A stretch of DNA of 64,000 bases from Candidatus Heimdallarchaeota archaeon (GTDB taxonomy: Archaea > Asgardarchaeota > Heimdallarchaeia > Hodarchaeales > Hodarchaeaceae): contig RDOB01000003.1 of the NCBI GenBank assembly GCA_011364965.1, positions 62,001 to 126,000 on the forward strand, written 5' to 3'. The position numbers were made by a program, and so were the translations under genes. Numbering within the stretch: the first letter of the stretch is position 1; each line of letters opens with the position of its first letter. Positions 9,385-17,310 of the stretch are shown piece by piece. The notes under the pieces are model-generated. The model was not told where the DNA came from, searched no databases, and saw only the letters and a list, made by a program, of their open reading frames with translations.

Positions 9385-10038
9385 TTATTGAATTAATTCA
9401 CTCCAGCTCTGGAATACCTTCGTTGCGCCAAATTTAAAAAAATCTTGAAAATCTCTTCTTCCATAACAAAACCCATATCGCTCAGGAATTGAAAATTCTT
9501 TATAACAGGGGAAATATCCAGGAAAGTCATCAACAACACGGATAATTGATATGGATTCAATTGTGTCGAATATTCGTGTTAATTGTTCTTTCCTTGTAAC
9601 AGTTAAAGGAACTTTGAAGAGCTGATCCTCCTTCTCAATCATAAAGAGATTAGATTCCTTAATTGGAAAACCAAAGCTTTTCAATTCATTAATTGTTAAA
9701 GATCGAACTTTTTCAAGCCTTCCGGTAAGATAAATCAATTGATATGCGTTTTTCCAAAGTTGTAAGACTTTTGCTGCGGTAGGAATTGCTAAATTTAACT
9801 TCATCAGGTCAATACCTAAACTATTCCTACACAATAAGATATCCTGGAATTGTTGGGTCAGCTCATTCGCACGAGCTTTTTGATCATCGTTTGCATATTT
9901 AGCAAAAACTTGATTGAGATTTAAATTTTTCATATCATCCAGAGAGATTTCACAATCCAGAAGTAACTCACCTATGGCCTTTGTTCGAGGTATACTATCA
10001 ATAAGCGTGTCATCTATATCAATCAAAATTGTCTTCAT
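9385..10038 (-). CDS. HAD-superfamily hydrolase
   Basis: A 217-residue phosphatase-like protein of the haloacid dehalogenase superfamily. Motif I is IDIDDTLID (6-14) with nucleophile D7 and acid/base D9; motif II is the threonine in IYLTGR; a lysine follows in RKEQL; and motif IV is RVVDDFPGY with its acidic pair. A helical cap lies between motifs I and II (about residues 20-90). Such enzymes dephosphorylate small phosphorylated metabolites; the substrate is not evident. It is transcribed alone, upstream of the small unknown gene and separated from it by about 160 bases. Confidence 0.85.
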   Translation of the reverse strand: MKTILIDIDDTLIDSIPRTKAIGELLLDCEISLDDMKNLNLNQVFAKYANDDQKARANELTQQFQDILLCRNSLGIDLMKLNLAIPTAAKVLQLWKNAYQLIYLTGRLEKVRSLTINELKSFGFPIKESNLFMIEKEDQLFKVPLTVTRKEQLTRIFDTIESISIIRVVDDFPGYFPCYKEFSIPERYGFCYGRRDFQDFFKFGATKVFQSWSELIQ

Positions 10039-10186
10039 TGTTATTTTATCCTTATGCTTTAATTTTTCCTTTGAATTTTGTAAAATAGGTAAGATAGTCA
10101 GTATTCACCCTTTCATTACCTTTAATAGGTTTATATATAGTCATAAATGACCCCTGACTGAAAGTAGGATAATCGGAAGTATTCAT

Positions 10187-10456
10187 TCAATTTAACCTAG
10201 CTTTATGATTGGGAAAACCAGTTTCTTTTGCACAATAATAGTGTCTACGAGCATCATTCAAATCAACTAATTGAATTACAAGGTTTGCTCGAATTAGATA
10301 ATGAATTGCGTACCTAATCGTCCTATCTGAATATAGTGTCATATTCGCAATTTCCTCAATATTCATATAACTCGACTCTAGAAGAATCTCATAGACTTTT
10401 TTTGCTGAAGGAGGAAAATTTTCAAAAGAAGAGTAATTCTGAACAACGGTCATCAA
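10187..10456 (-). CDS. Small winged-helix (MarR-like) DNA-binding protein
   Basis: An 89-residue protein that is little more than one winged helix-turn-helix. PSAKKVYEILLES is helix 1, MNIEEIANMTLYSDRTIRYAIHYLIRANLVIQL carries the helix-turn-helix and start of the wing, and DARRHYYCA closes the wing. This is the DNA-binding core of MarR-type regulators without their dimerisation helices. It probably acts as a transcription factor; the target is unknown. The neighbouring gene at 10657-11268 also encodes a winged-helix protein on the same strand. Confidence 0.75.
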   Translation of the reverse strand: MMTVVQNYSSFENFPPSAKKVYEILLESSYMNIEEIANMTLYSDRTIRYAIHYLIRANLVIQLVDLNDARRHYYCAKETGFPNHKARLN

Positions 10457-10656
10457 GATACTTCCACTAAGTGATTTGAATTCGTTTTATGATTTTAATG
10501 AACCAATAGTAAACATTCACTTTTACAACGAATTTCATTATGTCACAAATTTTAGAACGTTATAAACCTTGCTTTACTCATTTTAGATTGAACTCAAATT
10601 AAAGATAAAAAATGCATCTAGTTTAATAGAAATATATAAAAAAATTGGAGAGAAGA

Positions 10657-11268
10657 TTACATCTCGTCAAGCTTAGGGATAGCAACTAAAAAAAGCAAAA
10701 ATTGTTCCTCCTTCTCAAAGTTTGTACTTTGATAACCCTCTTGATTCTCTCCCCTCTCTTTTGCTCTACTCCATAGCTCTTTCCTCAGTTCCATCAATTT
10801 ATTTAACGTAAATATATAATCTTCTTTATTCATACCATATAATTTAATAAGAAAGGGAGTTTGAGAATTTTGCTGAAAATTAGAGAATTTTTCCTTATCT
10901 AAGGTTTCAAGAGATACGAGATCTTCTTGAATAAATGCATTGAAAAATCGGATAAAAGATGAAAATGTTAAAGGTTCTTTACTAACTGATTGGTTATAAT
11001 TCTTATTAATAATTCTGGAAGTTTCGGGATCTTCAATAGCTATCTCTGAACGTCTCCATACTTTTTTATTTAAATTTCTAACACGTACTTCATCTGAAAC
11101 TATAAATCCATCTTCCTCCAGAGCATTTAAATAATAATAGACAGTTGTTAAAGGAACTTTTATATTAGAAGCGATTTCTTTTGCGGAAATTTCGCCACCA
11201 TGACGTGTGACCTGTGCTAACACATCTGCACTTAATTTATCTGACAATAATTCATGAATAGTCTTCAT
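10657..11268 (-). CDS. ArsR-like winged-helix transcriptional regulator with C-terminal helical domain
   Basis: A 203-residue regulator. Residues 1-70 form an ArsR-type winged helix: LSADVLAQVTRHGGEISAKE, then IKVPLTTVYYYLNALEEDGFI as recognition region, then a wing with VRNLNKKVWRRSE. The remaining 120 residues are mostly helical and charged (a possible dimerisation or ligand domain) without metal-binding cysteines. It is transcribed away from the nucleotide-sugar-dehydrogenase-like gene at 11465, across a 168-base divergent promoter region, so that gene is a possible target. Confidence 0.78.
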   Translation of the reverse strand: MKTIHELLSDKLSADVLAQVTRHGGEISAKEIASNIKVPLTTVYYYLNALEEDGFIVSDEVRVRNLNKKVWRRSEIAIEDPETSRIINKNYNQSVSKEPLTFSSFIRFFNAFIQEDLVSLETLDKEKFSNFQQNSQTPFLIKLYGMNKEDYIFTLNKLMELRKELWSRAKERGENQEGYQSTNFEKEEQFLLFLVAIPKLDEM

Positions 11269-11464
11269 GTGTTTTTTCGACCTTCAAAATTATAAATACA
11301 TTTAAATTATAAATAATGTTTCGATTCAAATATTGAGACATTTCAAAAAAGTAATCTTAGTGTAATTCCTGGAAAAGAAATTTTCTCTCTCCCATTAAGA
11401 GGAAAAGGGTCTTTGAAACGCTATAGAAGAGACAATAATGTCAAGAAAAGGAGTTAAGAAAAGA

Positions 11465-12229
11465 ATGAAACATTTAGTACTCGGACATCATGGAGAAGTA
11501 GGTTCTGCCATCTACAAATTACTTAAAAATCATGCAGATTACATAGTTCATGGGATAGATATTGTAGAGACGACTTTTAAAAATAAAAACATAAAATTTG
11601 ATACTATTCATGTATGCATTCCATTTTTACCCGAAGATGAATTCTATAGAACAGTAAAGGATGTACTTACATATGGAAAGAAAGAAGTTATCCTGATAAT
11701 TCACTCAACCGTAAAACCAGGAACGACAAACAGCTTAAATGAATTCTGTAAAAATGTCGTTTATTCCCCAGTTCGGGGACGCCATGCAGAAGGATTAATT
11801 CATGGATTAAAAACTTATCAGAAGTTTTATATGTCTGAAAATAACGAAATTTTATCTATTGTTGAACAAATTTTTGACCGAATGAACATTCCTTCGAAAG
11901 CCATTTCTGGAAATCCGACATCATTGGAATATGCTAAGCTTTTTAATACGACATGGCATTATATGAACGTGGTATTCGCTGAAGAAGTTTATACGATGGC
12001 TGAAGAAAAAGAATTGGATTTGGAAGTCATTTCGTCATTTATAGATTCTACAATGGATCGAAAAATATATCCATATGCACAAGCGGTTGGAAATAAAAAG
12101 AATGATCATTGTTTGGATCCGAATGCACATTTATTGTCACAAGAAGGATCATCATTTGCAGCTTTTCTGATTTCTCGCAATTATGAATTTTATAAAAAAT
12201 ATGGAAACGAACAAAAACGAATCAAATGA
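11465..12229 (+). CDS. UDP-glucose/GDP-mannose dehydrogenase-like NAD-binding protein, single catalytic core
   Basis: A Rossmann-fold protein with HLVLGHHGEVGSAIYKLLK as dinucleotide-binding start, a CIPF strand and then IIHSTVKPGTTN, the hallmark of UDP-sugar dehydrogenases and the related 6-phosphogluconate dehydrogenase superfamily. A helical middle follows (LEYAKLFNTTWHYMNVVFAEEVYTMAEE). The C-terminal UDP-binding domain and the catalytic cysteine block of true UDP-glucose dehydrogenases are missing, so the reaction is uncertain. ATG 11465 was chosen because the Rossmann fold begins there and AAGGAG lies 11 bases upstream; ATG 11438 would add nine basic residues. Confidence 0.7.
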   Translation: MKHLVLGHHGEVGSAIYKLLKNHADYIVHGIDIVETTFKNKNIKFDTIHVCIPFLPEDEFYRTVKDVLTYGKKEVILIIHSTVKPGTTNSLNEFCKNVVYSPVRGRHAEGLIHGLKTYQKFYMSENNEILSIVEQIFDRMNIPSKAISGNPTSLEYAKLFNTTWHYMNVVFAEEVYTMAEEKELDLEVISSFIDSTMDRKIYPYAQAVGNKKNDHCLDPNAHLLSQEGSSFAAFLISRNYEFYKKYGNEQKRIK

Positions 12230-12260
12230 AAATAACCACGTTTGGAGAAATTCAGGCAGT

Positions 12261-13091
12261 TTAAAACACTGTTAATTCCCCTCGCTTTTTTAGAGAAGAC
12301 TCAATTCTCTGTAAAAAAATAAAGCCAATTAATAATGATAGGAAAGCTATTACACCTAATAATAGGATTTCTTCTGTAAAATCCAGAAATGAAATATTAG
12401 GAGTAAAACTTCCCCGAATAATACGTAATGCGTAATTTAATGGAAGGAAAGAGCCAATGAATTGTCCCCAAGGAGGTAACATTTCAACTGGGGCGATAGT
12501 GCCAGAAAAAATGAAGAAAATTGAAGTTAAAATATTTGCTGTATTAGTTCTGTCTCGCAAACTTAAAGTAATTCCATTTATTACTAATCCAACACCAAAT
12601 AGCGAAATGATTAACAATGAAAATCCTATGATTGCTAAAGAAAGATTAAAGGAAGCTAGTTTACCTCCAAAAATAAGAGTTCCAAATGAAAAGATAATTA
12701 GAAAATCAATAGTTGCATTCAACATAGAAAAAAGAAGATGACCGAACATAAACGATCTTCTTGGAACTGGACTTAAAAAAAGAGGTTCAATAGTACCACC
12801 CATTCTTTCCCAAAAAAAAGTCCTTCCTAGTTGAAAAATGCAAGCATACATATAAACAAACACAGCTTGACTGATAATGATGAATGTTAGGTAATCCACA
12901 GAGGAATATACTGAAAAAGTGCTTTTCAATCTCTCAGATCCAAAAATAACCCGATATAAAATCCAAGCTGTTGCCATAGTTATGAAGGGAAGAAAAAAAC
13001 GTAAAGCAAAACTAGTTAGAGAAAATACACGATAAAAGGAAATTAGATTATATTTTGCTGTACTAAAAATGATTCTTAAATGATATTTCAT
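12261..13091 (-). CDS. ABC-2 type transporter permease (second permease of the operon)
   Basis: An integral membrane protein with about six predicted transmembrane segments and the ABC-2 permease layout: a cytoplasmic N-terminus (MKYHLRIIF), a conserved amphipathic GGTIEPLFLSPVPRRSFMFG loop (the 'E-P-L-F-L-S-P' block) and paired hydrophobic helices to the end. ATG 13091 was preferred over an upstream in-frame start at 13151 because AGGAG lies 10 bases before it and it avoids a 47-base overlap with the gene upstream. It pairs with the permease at 13105 and the ATPase at 13936 to form an exporter, possibly for a lipid, drug or polysaccharide. Confidence 0.85.
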   Translation of the reverse strand: MKYHLRIIFSTAKYNLISFYRVFSLTSFALRFFLPFITMATAWILYRVIFGSERLKSTFSVYSSVDYLTFIIISQAVFVYMYACIFQLGRTFFWERMGGTIEPLFLSPVPRRSFMFGHLLFSMLNATIDFLIIFSFGTLIFGGKLASFNLSLAIIGFSLLIISLFGVGLVINGITLSLRDRTNTANILTSIFFIFSGTIAPVEMLPPWGQFIGSFLPLNYALRIIRGSFTPNISFLDFTEEILLLGVIAFLSLLIGFIFLQRIESSLKKRGELTVF

Positions 13092-13104
13092 TAGACTTAA
13101 TCTC

Positions 13105-13926
13105 CTAAAATAAAGTGAGGTTTGCTTTGTGCTTAACATGCCTCTCAACAAGAACGATAAATTTTGATGAAAGAAAGAAAAGGCAAATAGAAGAGAGTAA
13201 TAGGATACTTAGTTCTAGGTAAATATCCATCAAAGTTAATGCTCCTAATAATGTTCCTCGTAAAATCAGAAAAATATAGGTTAATGGAATGGCAATTGAA
13301 ATCGCTTTGAAAATTCTTGGGAGGTACTGAACAGGAAAGACTAAACCTGATAGAAATTGTAGGGGCTCTTGAATTGCAGTAGCCCACATATTTCCTAAAC
13401 GACTGGCAATGAAAAACGCTTCAAAAAACATGCCCATTGTAAGAAGAACGAGGAATGAAACAAGAAGAGAGAAAAAAACAGCGAGTAAAGACCCTATTTT
13501 AAACTGTACCTGAAGGATTATTATACTAATCACTAATCCAAGACTAAACCAAAGGAAATTAACTGTAGCTGCCAAAGCAGTACCTGTAATAACTCCAACA
13601 CGAGAGCCAGGGGAGAGAAATAAAGGTTCTAAAGTTCCTTCCCAACGTTCTCGCATGAAAAATACCCCACCAAAGAGAGAAGCATTAATAAAAAGTACCC
13701 AACAAAATTGGCCAGTCAATGTAAATCCTAAGAGGTCAACTTCCAAATTTGAAGCGTTTAAGAGTTGTAGATTAATAGTATCAAATTCAAATGGCAGATA
13801 AAGAAAATAAAATTGTAATCCCCAAGTAAATGGGAGGATTAAATTCCAGAATAAGACAAATGGACGAAAAAATTCAGTTCTCGTCCATCGGATCACTTGT
13901 GCTTTCACAACTCTAAAGTATCCCAT
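13105..13926 (-). CDS. ABC-2 type transporter permease (first permease of the operon)
   Basis: A membrane protein of 273 residues with about six transmembrane segments. It shares with its downstream partner the cytoplasmic block GTLEPLFLSPGSRVGVITG, so the two are paralogues that probably form a heterodimeric channel. It starts nine bases after the ATPase gene ends, with purine-rich GGAG/GGGG upstream, and is followed 13 bases later by the second permease. Substrate is not evident. Confidence 0.87.
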   Translation of the reverse strand: MGYFRVVKAQVIRWTRTEFFRPFVLFWNLILPFTWGLQFYFLYLPFEFDTINLQLLNASNLEVDLLGFTLTGQFCWVLFINASLFGGVFFMRERWEGTLEPLFLSPGSRVGVITGTALAATVNFLWFSLGLVISIIILQVQFKIGSLLAVFFSLLVSFLVLLTMGMFFEAFFIASRLGNMWATAIQEPLQFLSGLVFPVQYLPRIFKAISIAIPLTYIFLILRGTLLGALTLMDIYLELSILLLSSICLFFLSSKFIVLVERHVKHKANLTLF

Positions 13927-13935
13927 TTTTTTCCC

Positions 13936-14937
13936 CTACTCTCCTATTATCTGAACAAAAACATCCTCTAGCGACGGAACAGAACGTTTAGCTTCATAGA
14001 TTATTAATCCCGAATTTTGGATATCTTGAATTGCCTTAGAAATATCATCTTCCCTTCCAGCTTCAATTGTAATTTCCCATGTAGGTTTATCAACTTCGAA
14101 TTTCTGAGCGCCAGGTTTGATAGATATATCTTTAAAATTCTCTAAAGATCTAAATGTATCTTTTTCAGGTTTGTTCGACCCTCCAACGGAAATAGATATT
14201 ATAGGTCGGGGGTGGTACCTCTTTTTTAGCAATTTGGGGGTTTCAATAGTCAAAATTTCCCCGTGATGTATTATTGCAACACGATCACATAATTCATCAG
14301 CTTCATGAAGATAATGGGTTGTTAGAAGAACACTCATCCCATTGTGATTAACTCGATCTCGAATTAGTTTCCGAAGCTCACGAGCTACCTGTACATCTAA
14401 TCCCAAAGTGGGCTCATCTAAAAAAAGTACCAGAGGATCATTCAGGAAAGCTTTTGCTATCTGCAAGCGTTGACGCATCCCTTTGGAATACCCCTCTACA
14501 GGAGAATTTGCTCGCTCTAAAAGGCCAACCTGTCCAAGAAGCTCGTCAATCTTTTCTTTTAACCCCTTTTGAGGAAGATTATAGAGATCAGCAAAATATT
14601 GCATATTCTCTTTAGCAGTAAGCCGAAAATAGAGCATTCGTTCAGCCCCAGCAACCATATTTATTAAGGGACGAATTCTTTGAGGTTCAGTGACGATATT
14701 ATAGTCTAAAACCGAGGCAGTTCCTTTTGAGGGATAAAGTAAAGTACATAAAATCTTTGTTAGTGTGGTTTTTCCTGCTCCATTTGGACCTAATAAACCA
14801 AGCATTTCTCCTTTATATATATCGAAACTTACGTTTTTTAACGCCTTTATATTGGTATTTTGATTCTTAAAAAGCCATTTTCGATTTTTTACAGTAAAAT
14901 CTCTGTGTAAAGCAAAGACTGATACGACTTTTTCCAT
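13936..14937 (-). CDS. ABC-2 exporter ATP-binding protein
   Basis: A 333-residue ATPase that powers the two permeases that follow. Walker A is GPNGAGKTT (50-58), the Q-loop region follows, the signature is YSKGMRQRL (150-158, a variant of LSGGQ common in DrrA/NatA-type exporters), Walker B is LVLFLDEP (169-176), and the switch histidine is in LLTTHYLHEADEL. The C-terminal 90 residues form the accessory domain usual in this type (ending VPSLEDVFVQIIGE). It is the first gene of a three-gene operon. GTAAC motifs sit just upstream of the start (14959-14980). Confidence 0.93.
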   Translation of the reverse strand: MEKVVSVFALHRDFTVKNRKWLFKNQNTNIKALKNVSFDIYKGEMLGLLGPNGAGKTTLTKILCTLLYPSKGTASVLDYNIVTEPQRIRPLINMVAGAERMLYFRLTAKENMQYFADLYNLPQKGLKEKIDELLGQVGLLERANSPVEGYSKGMRQRLQIAKAFLNDPLVLFLDEPTLGLDVQVARELRKLIRDRVNHNGMSVLLTTHYLHEADELCDRVAIIHHGEILTIETPKLLKKRYHPRPIISISVGGSNKPEKDTFRSLENFKDISIKPGAQKFEVDKPTWEITIEAGREDDISKAIQDIQNSGLIIYEAKRSVPSLEDVFVQIIGE

Positions 14938-14958
14938 GTTAATCGCTCTTCTGAAACT

Positions 14959-14980
14959 GTAACATAACGAATTATGTAAC
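14959..14980. promoter_or_regulatory. Pair of GTAAC motifs upstream of the ABC exporter operon
   Basis: GTAAC occurs at 14959-14963 and 14976-14980 (start-to-start 17 bases), just upstream of the ATPase start at 14937. The same pentamer is repeated head-to-tail upstream of the HD-domain gene (15727-15736), with an inverted GTTAC at 15791-15795. This may be a shared regulator site; the reading is inferred from repetition alone. Confidence 0.35.
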
Positions 14981-15044
14981 GATGCAATATTTATAAAATT
15001 ATATATTGAGGTATTTGTATGAATTAAAGGATAAAATATAACTT

Positions 15045-15674
15045 TTAATCAGAAAAGTCAAATGTGTTCTCTACAACATTAGGGAGAAAGTGATAAACGG
15101 ACTTTCCTAATTTTTTATTGAAATACTTTCTTATCTGTAGATATTTAGACCATCGTTGAAGAACAAATAACTTGATATCACTTTGGTCAGCCAAACAATA
15201 ACGAAGAGCTACATCAAATAATCGTTTCTCCATTAAAACATACTTATCATGCTGAACAAGACAATCACACATTTGAATTAATCTATCATAGTCGTTATAT
15301 TCGATTTCAGCGAGGAATGATTTAATAAAATTTAATTCCGAATTATCACAATCCCATTTCCCTACATTGGCATAGACATTTTGAGTTGGAAAACAATGAG
15401 TTATACAAACCCGAGCTAACTCCTCATAACCTAACCTCAGAAGAAAATGATAACCATCTATTGTATGTCGTTCCTGACTAGATCCAAACTTTTTTCCTAT
15501 ATCATGCACCAATCCCATAATATATGCTTGATAGGGATATAAATCTACTGTATTTTCTGCAATTACCTTGGCTGCATTCCCAACAAGATAACTATGTTTA
15601 ACCCAAATCCCTGGATTTTCTTTAAACCCCTGACTCAACCAGTTTTCAACTGTTTCAATAGGAGGAAGCTTCAT
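15045..15674 (-). CDS. HD-domain phosphohydrolase-like protein
   Basis: A 209-residue helical protein with the HD metal-binding motif: VKHSYLVGNAAKVIAE (H27), GLVHDIGKKFG (H57-D58), a histidine pair further on (H70, H76), ITHCF (H93) and a late aspartate-rich helix. HD proteins hydrolyse nucleotides, cyclic nucleotides or phosphorylated small molecules; the substrate is unknown. The start at ATG 15674 has GAGG nine bases upstream; TTG 15689 and ATG 15683 are alternatives. It is divergent from the isomerase-like gene at 15871, and a TATA-like ttttatatatta lies upstream on its strand. Confidence 0.82.
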   Translation of the reverse strand: MKLPPIETVENWLSQGFKENPGIWVKHSYLVGNAAKVIAENTVDLYPYQAYIMGLVHDIGKKFGSSQERHTIDGYHFLLRLGYEELARVCITHCFPTQNVYANVGKWDCDNSELNFIKSFLAEIEYNDYDRLIQMCDCLVQHDKYVLMEKRLFDVALRYCLADQSDIKLFVLQRWSKYLQIRKYFNKKLGKSVYHFLPNVVENTFDFSD

Positions 15675-15726
15675 TTTTACCATCCTCAAAGGATTAACTT
15701 AATATATAAAATGTTTTTCAATTATT

Positions 15727-15736
15727 GTAACGTAAC
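15727..15736. promoter_or_regulatory. Tandem GTAACGTAAC in the divergent promoter region
   Basis: Two head-to-tail GTAAC pentamers lie between the HD-domain gene and the TIM-barrel gene, with an inverted GTTAC at 15791-15795. They match the pair before the ABC exporter operon (14959-14980). Function as an operator is a guess. Confidence 0.3.
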
Positions 15737-15870
15737 AAAACTTAAAACTTAATCTATATTTTTCAAAATTAGGTTCAAAAAGTCATAAGTGTTACAGTAG
15801 CAGATTAAAACGACTTTGATATAATATATATGCAAGAAACAACTTAATTTAGAGATAGGGTTGCGATCGT

Positions 15871-16713
15871 TTGAGTAAAATACCATTACTTTCGATATCA
15901 ACAGGTCCCTTACCTCGAATGCTTAAAAGGAAGTATTATGACCTCGAAATTACATTAAAAATAATGAATGAGCTTATGCGAGAGGATATTGTAGATGGAT
16001 TTGAATTTCAGTTATTAGCTGAATGGAATGCCACTCAACCACCCTTAGATGACCCAAATGGAACACGTCTAGGCGCGTGGAAATCGAGCTCGAAGTATTC
16101 TGTTAACCAAATCGCACTTCGGTTAGAAGAAATAGCACTGCCTATTTTTTCTATACATGCAAATCGAGATATTGGGAAATTGTTATGCTCAGCAGAAGAA
16201 TCTGAAATTGAGAAAGGTAAATCATTTTGTCAACAATCAATGGAATTAGCAGAACAAATCGAAGCCAAATTATGCGTTTTTCACATTTGGGATCCGTTAA
16301 GCCAAAATTTTGATATAAAATTCCTCCAAGAAACTCTCCGCGATATCTCCAGACAATTTCCGGCATTGAGAGCTTCTGTTGAGAATATTCCAACAAGTAT
16401 TCCAGGATGCACTCCTATTCACTTGTTACACGGATTTAAGTGGATTACATTAGATCTAAGATGGGCTGCAATGTACAATGAATTGTACCTCTTTAGAAAT
16501 CTGTTACAGAAAATTATTAACGTACATTTACGAGGAGAAATATTGAATAAATTTTGGGTTCTTCCAGATGCTCCTTTTACCTTTGAAGAAGCTATAAATC
16601 TAATGTTAAATGACTGGCGTTATCTTGACATATATACTTTAGAACCTGATGGAGATTTAAAATTAAGTAATTGGCAGAATCTCAAAACTGCAATACAAGC
16701 TTTAAAAAAATAA
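15871..16713 (+). CDS. Xylose-isomerase-like TIM-barrel protein (AP endonuclease 2 superfamily)
   Basis: A 280-residue protein of the sugar-phosphate isomerase/epimerase type. The barrel strands are visible as DGFEFQLL, IFSIHANRDIG, KLCVFHIW, LRASVENIP, WITLDLRWA and IINVHLRG; acidic and histidine residues at their ends (E in FEFQ, H in SIHAN, H in FHIW, E in SVEN, D in TLDL, H in NVHL) are the usual metal ligands of the fold. The start is a TTG with AGGG upstream, and a TATA-like gatataatatatatg precedes it. It is followed 18 bases later by the DUF3795 gene, probably in one transcript. The substrate is unknown. Confidence 0.75.
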   Translation: MSKIPLLSISTGPLPRMLKRKYYDLEITLKIMNELMREDIVDGFEFQLLAEWNATQPPLDDPNGTRLGAWKSSSKYSVNQIALRLEEIALPIFSIHANRDIGKLLCSAEESEIEKGKSFCQQSMELAEQIEAKLCVFHIWDPLSQNFDIKFLQETLRDISRQFPALRASVENIPTSIPGCTPIHLLHGFKWITLDLRWAAMYNELYLFRNLLQKIINVHLRGEILNKFWVLPDAPFTFEEAINLMLNDWRYLDIYTLEPDGDLKLSNWQNLKTAIQALKK

Positions 16714-16731
16714 GAAAATGAGGACTCAAAA

Positions 16732-17097
16732 ATGGTAATTTTTTCATTTTGTGGTTTAAATTGTACTACATGTTCCGCGTATATTGCCAAAAGAACAAAC
16801 GATCAAGAGCTTCGGATTAAAACTGCAGAAAAATGGTCGTTCTTATTGAAACTAAAACCGGAAGAAATTAATTGTGATGGTTGTCCTGAACTAGATGGAG
16901 TTTTGATTCCCTTTTGTAAAAAGGACTGTAAAGTGAGAGAATGTGTTATATCAAGAAATATTGATAGTTGCGCTTATTGTGTAGATTACCCATGTCATTT
17001 ACTTGAAGATCTCTGGGAATGGTTACGAATCGAGAGTTTTGCCAGGAAAAATTTAAATTGGATCCGAGAAAATTCAAAATCATTAAAAAAACTATAA
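16732..17097 (+). CDS. DUF3795 cysteine-rich protein
   Basis: A 121-residue protein with the DUF3795 cysteine pattern: FCGLNCTTCSAY near the start, CDGCPE, then FCKKDCKVRECV, and DSCAYCVDYPCHLL. The spacing suggests binding of one or more zinc ions or an iron-sulfur cluster. Function of the family is not known. It follows the TIM-barrel gene closely and probably shares its transcript. Confidence 0.85.
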   Translation: MVIFSFCGLNCTTCSAYIAKRTNDQELRIKTAEKWSFLLKLKPEEINCDGCPELDGVLIPFCKKDCKVRECVISRNIDSCAYCVDYPCHLLEDLWEWLRIESFARKNLNWIRENSKSLKKL

Positions 17098-17310
17098 GTA
17101 AGCAATCTTTTTTTGTTTTTAATGTTCCCTTTAATCATCTGGTAAGATTCGATTAATTTCAATGAAATTATAAAGGAAAAAAATGAACTCTATTTAAAGT
17201 AGATGTGAACGTTCATATTTTTTCCCAAACTCGATAAAGCTTCTATGTTAATAGAATGATAAAATATTGACGTTTGTATTATTTCTAGAACTATTAATTG
17301 AGGAAACCGA

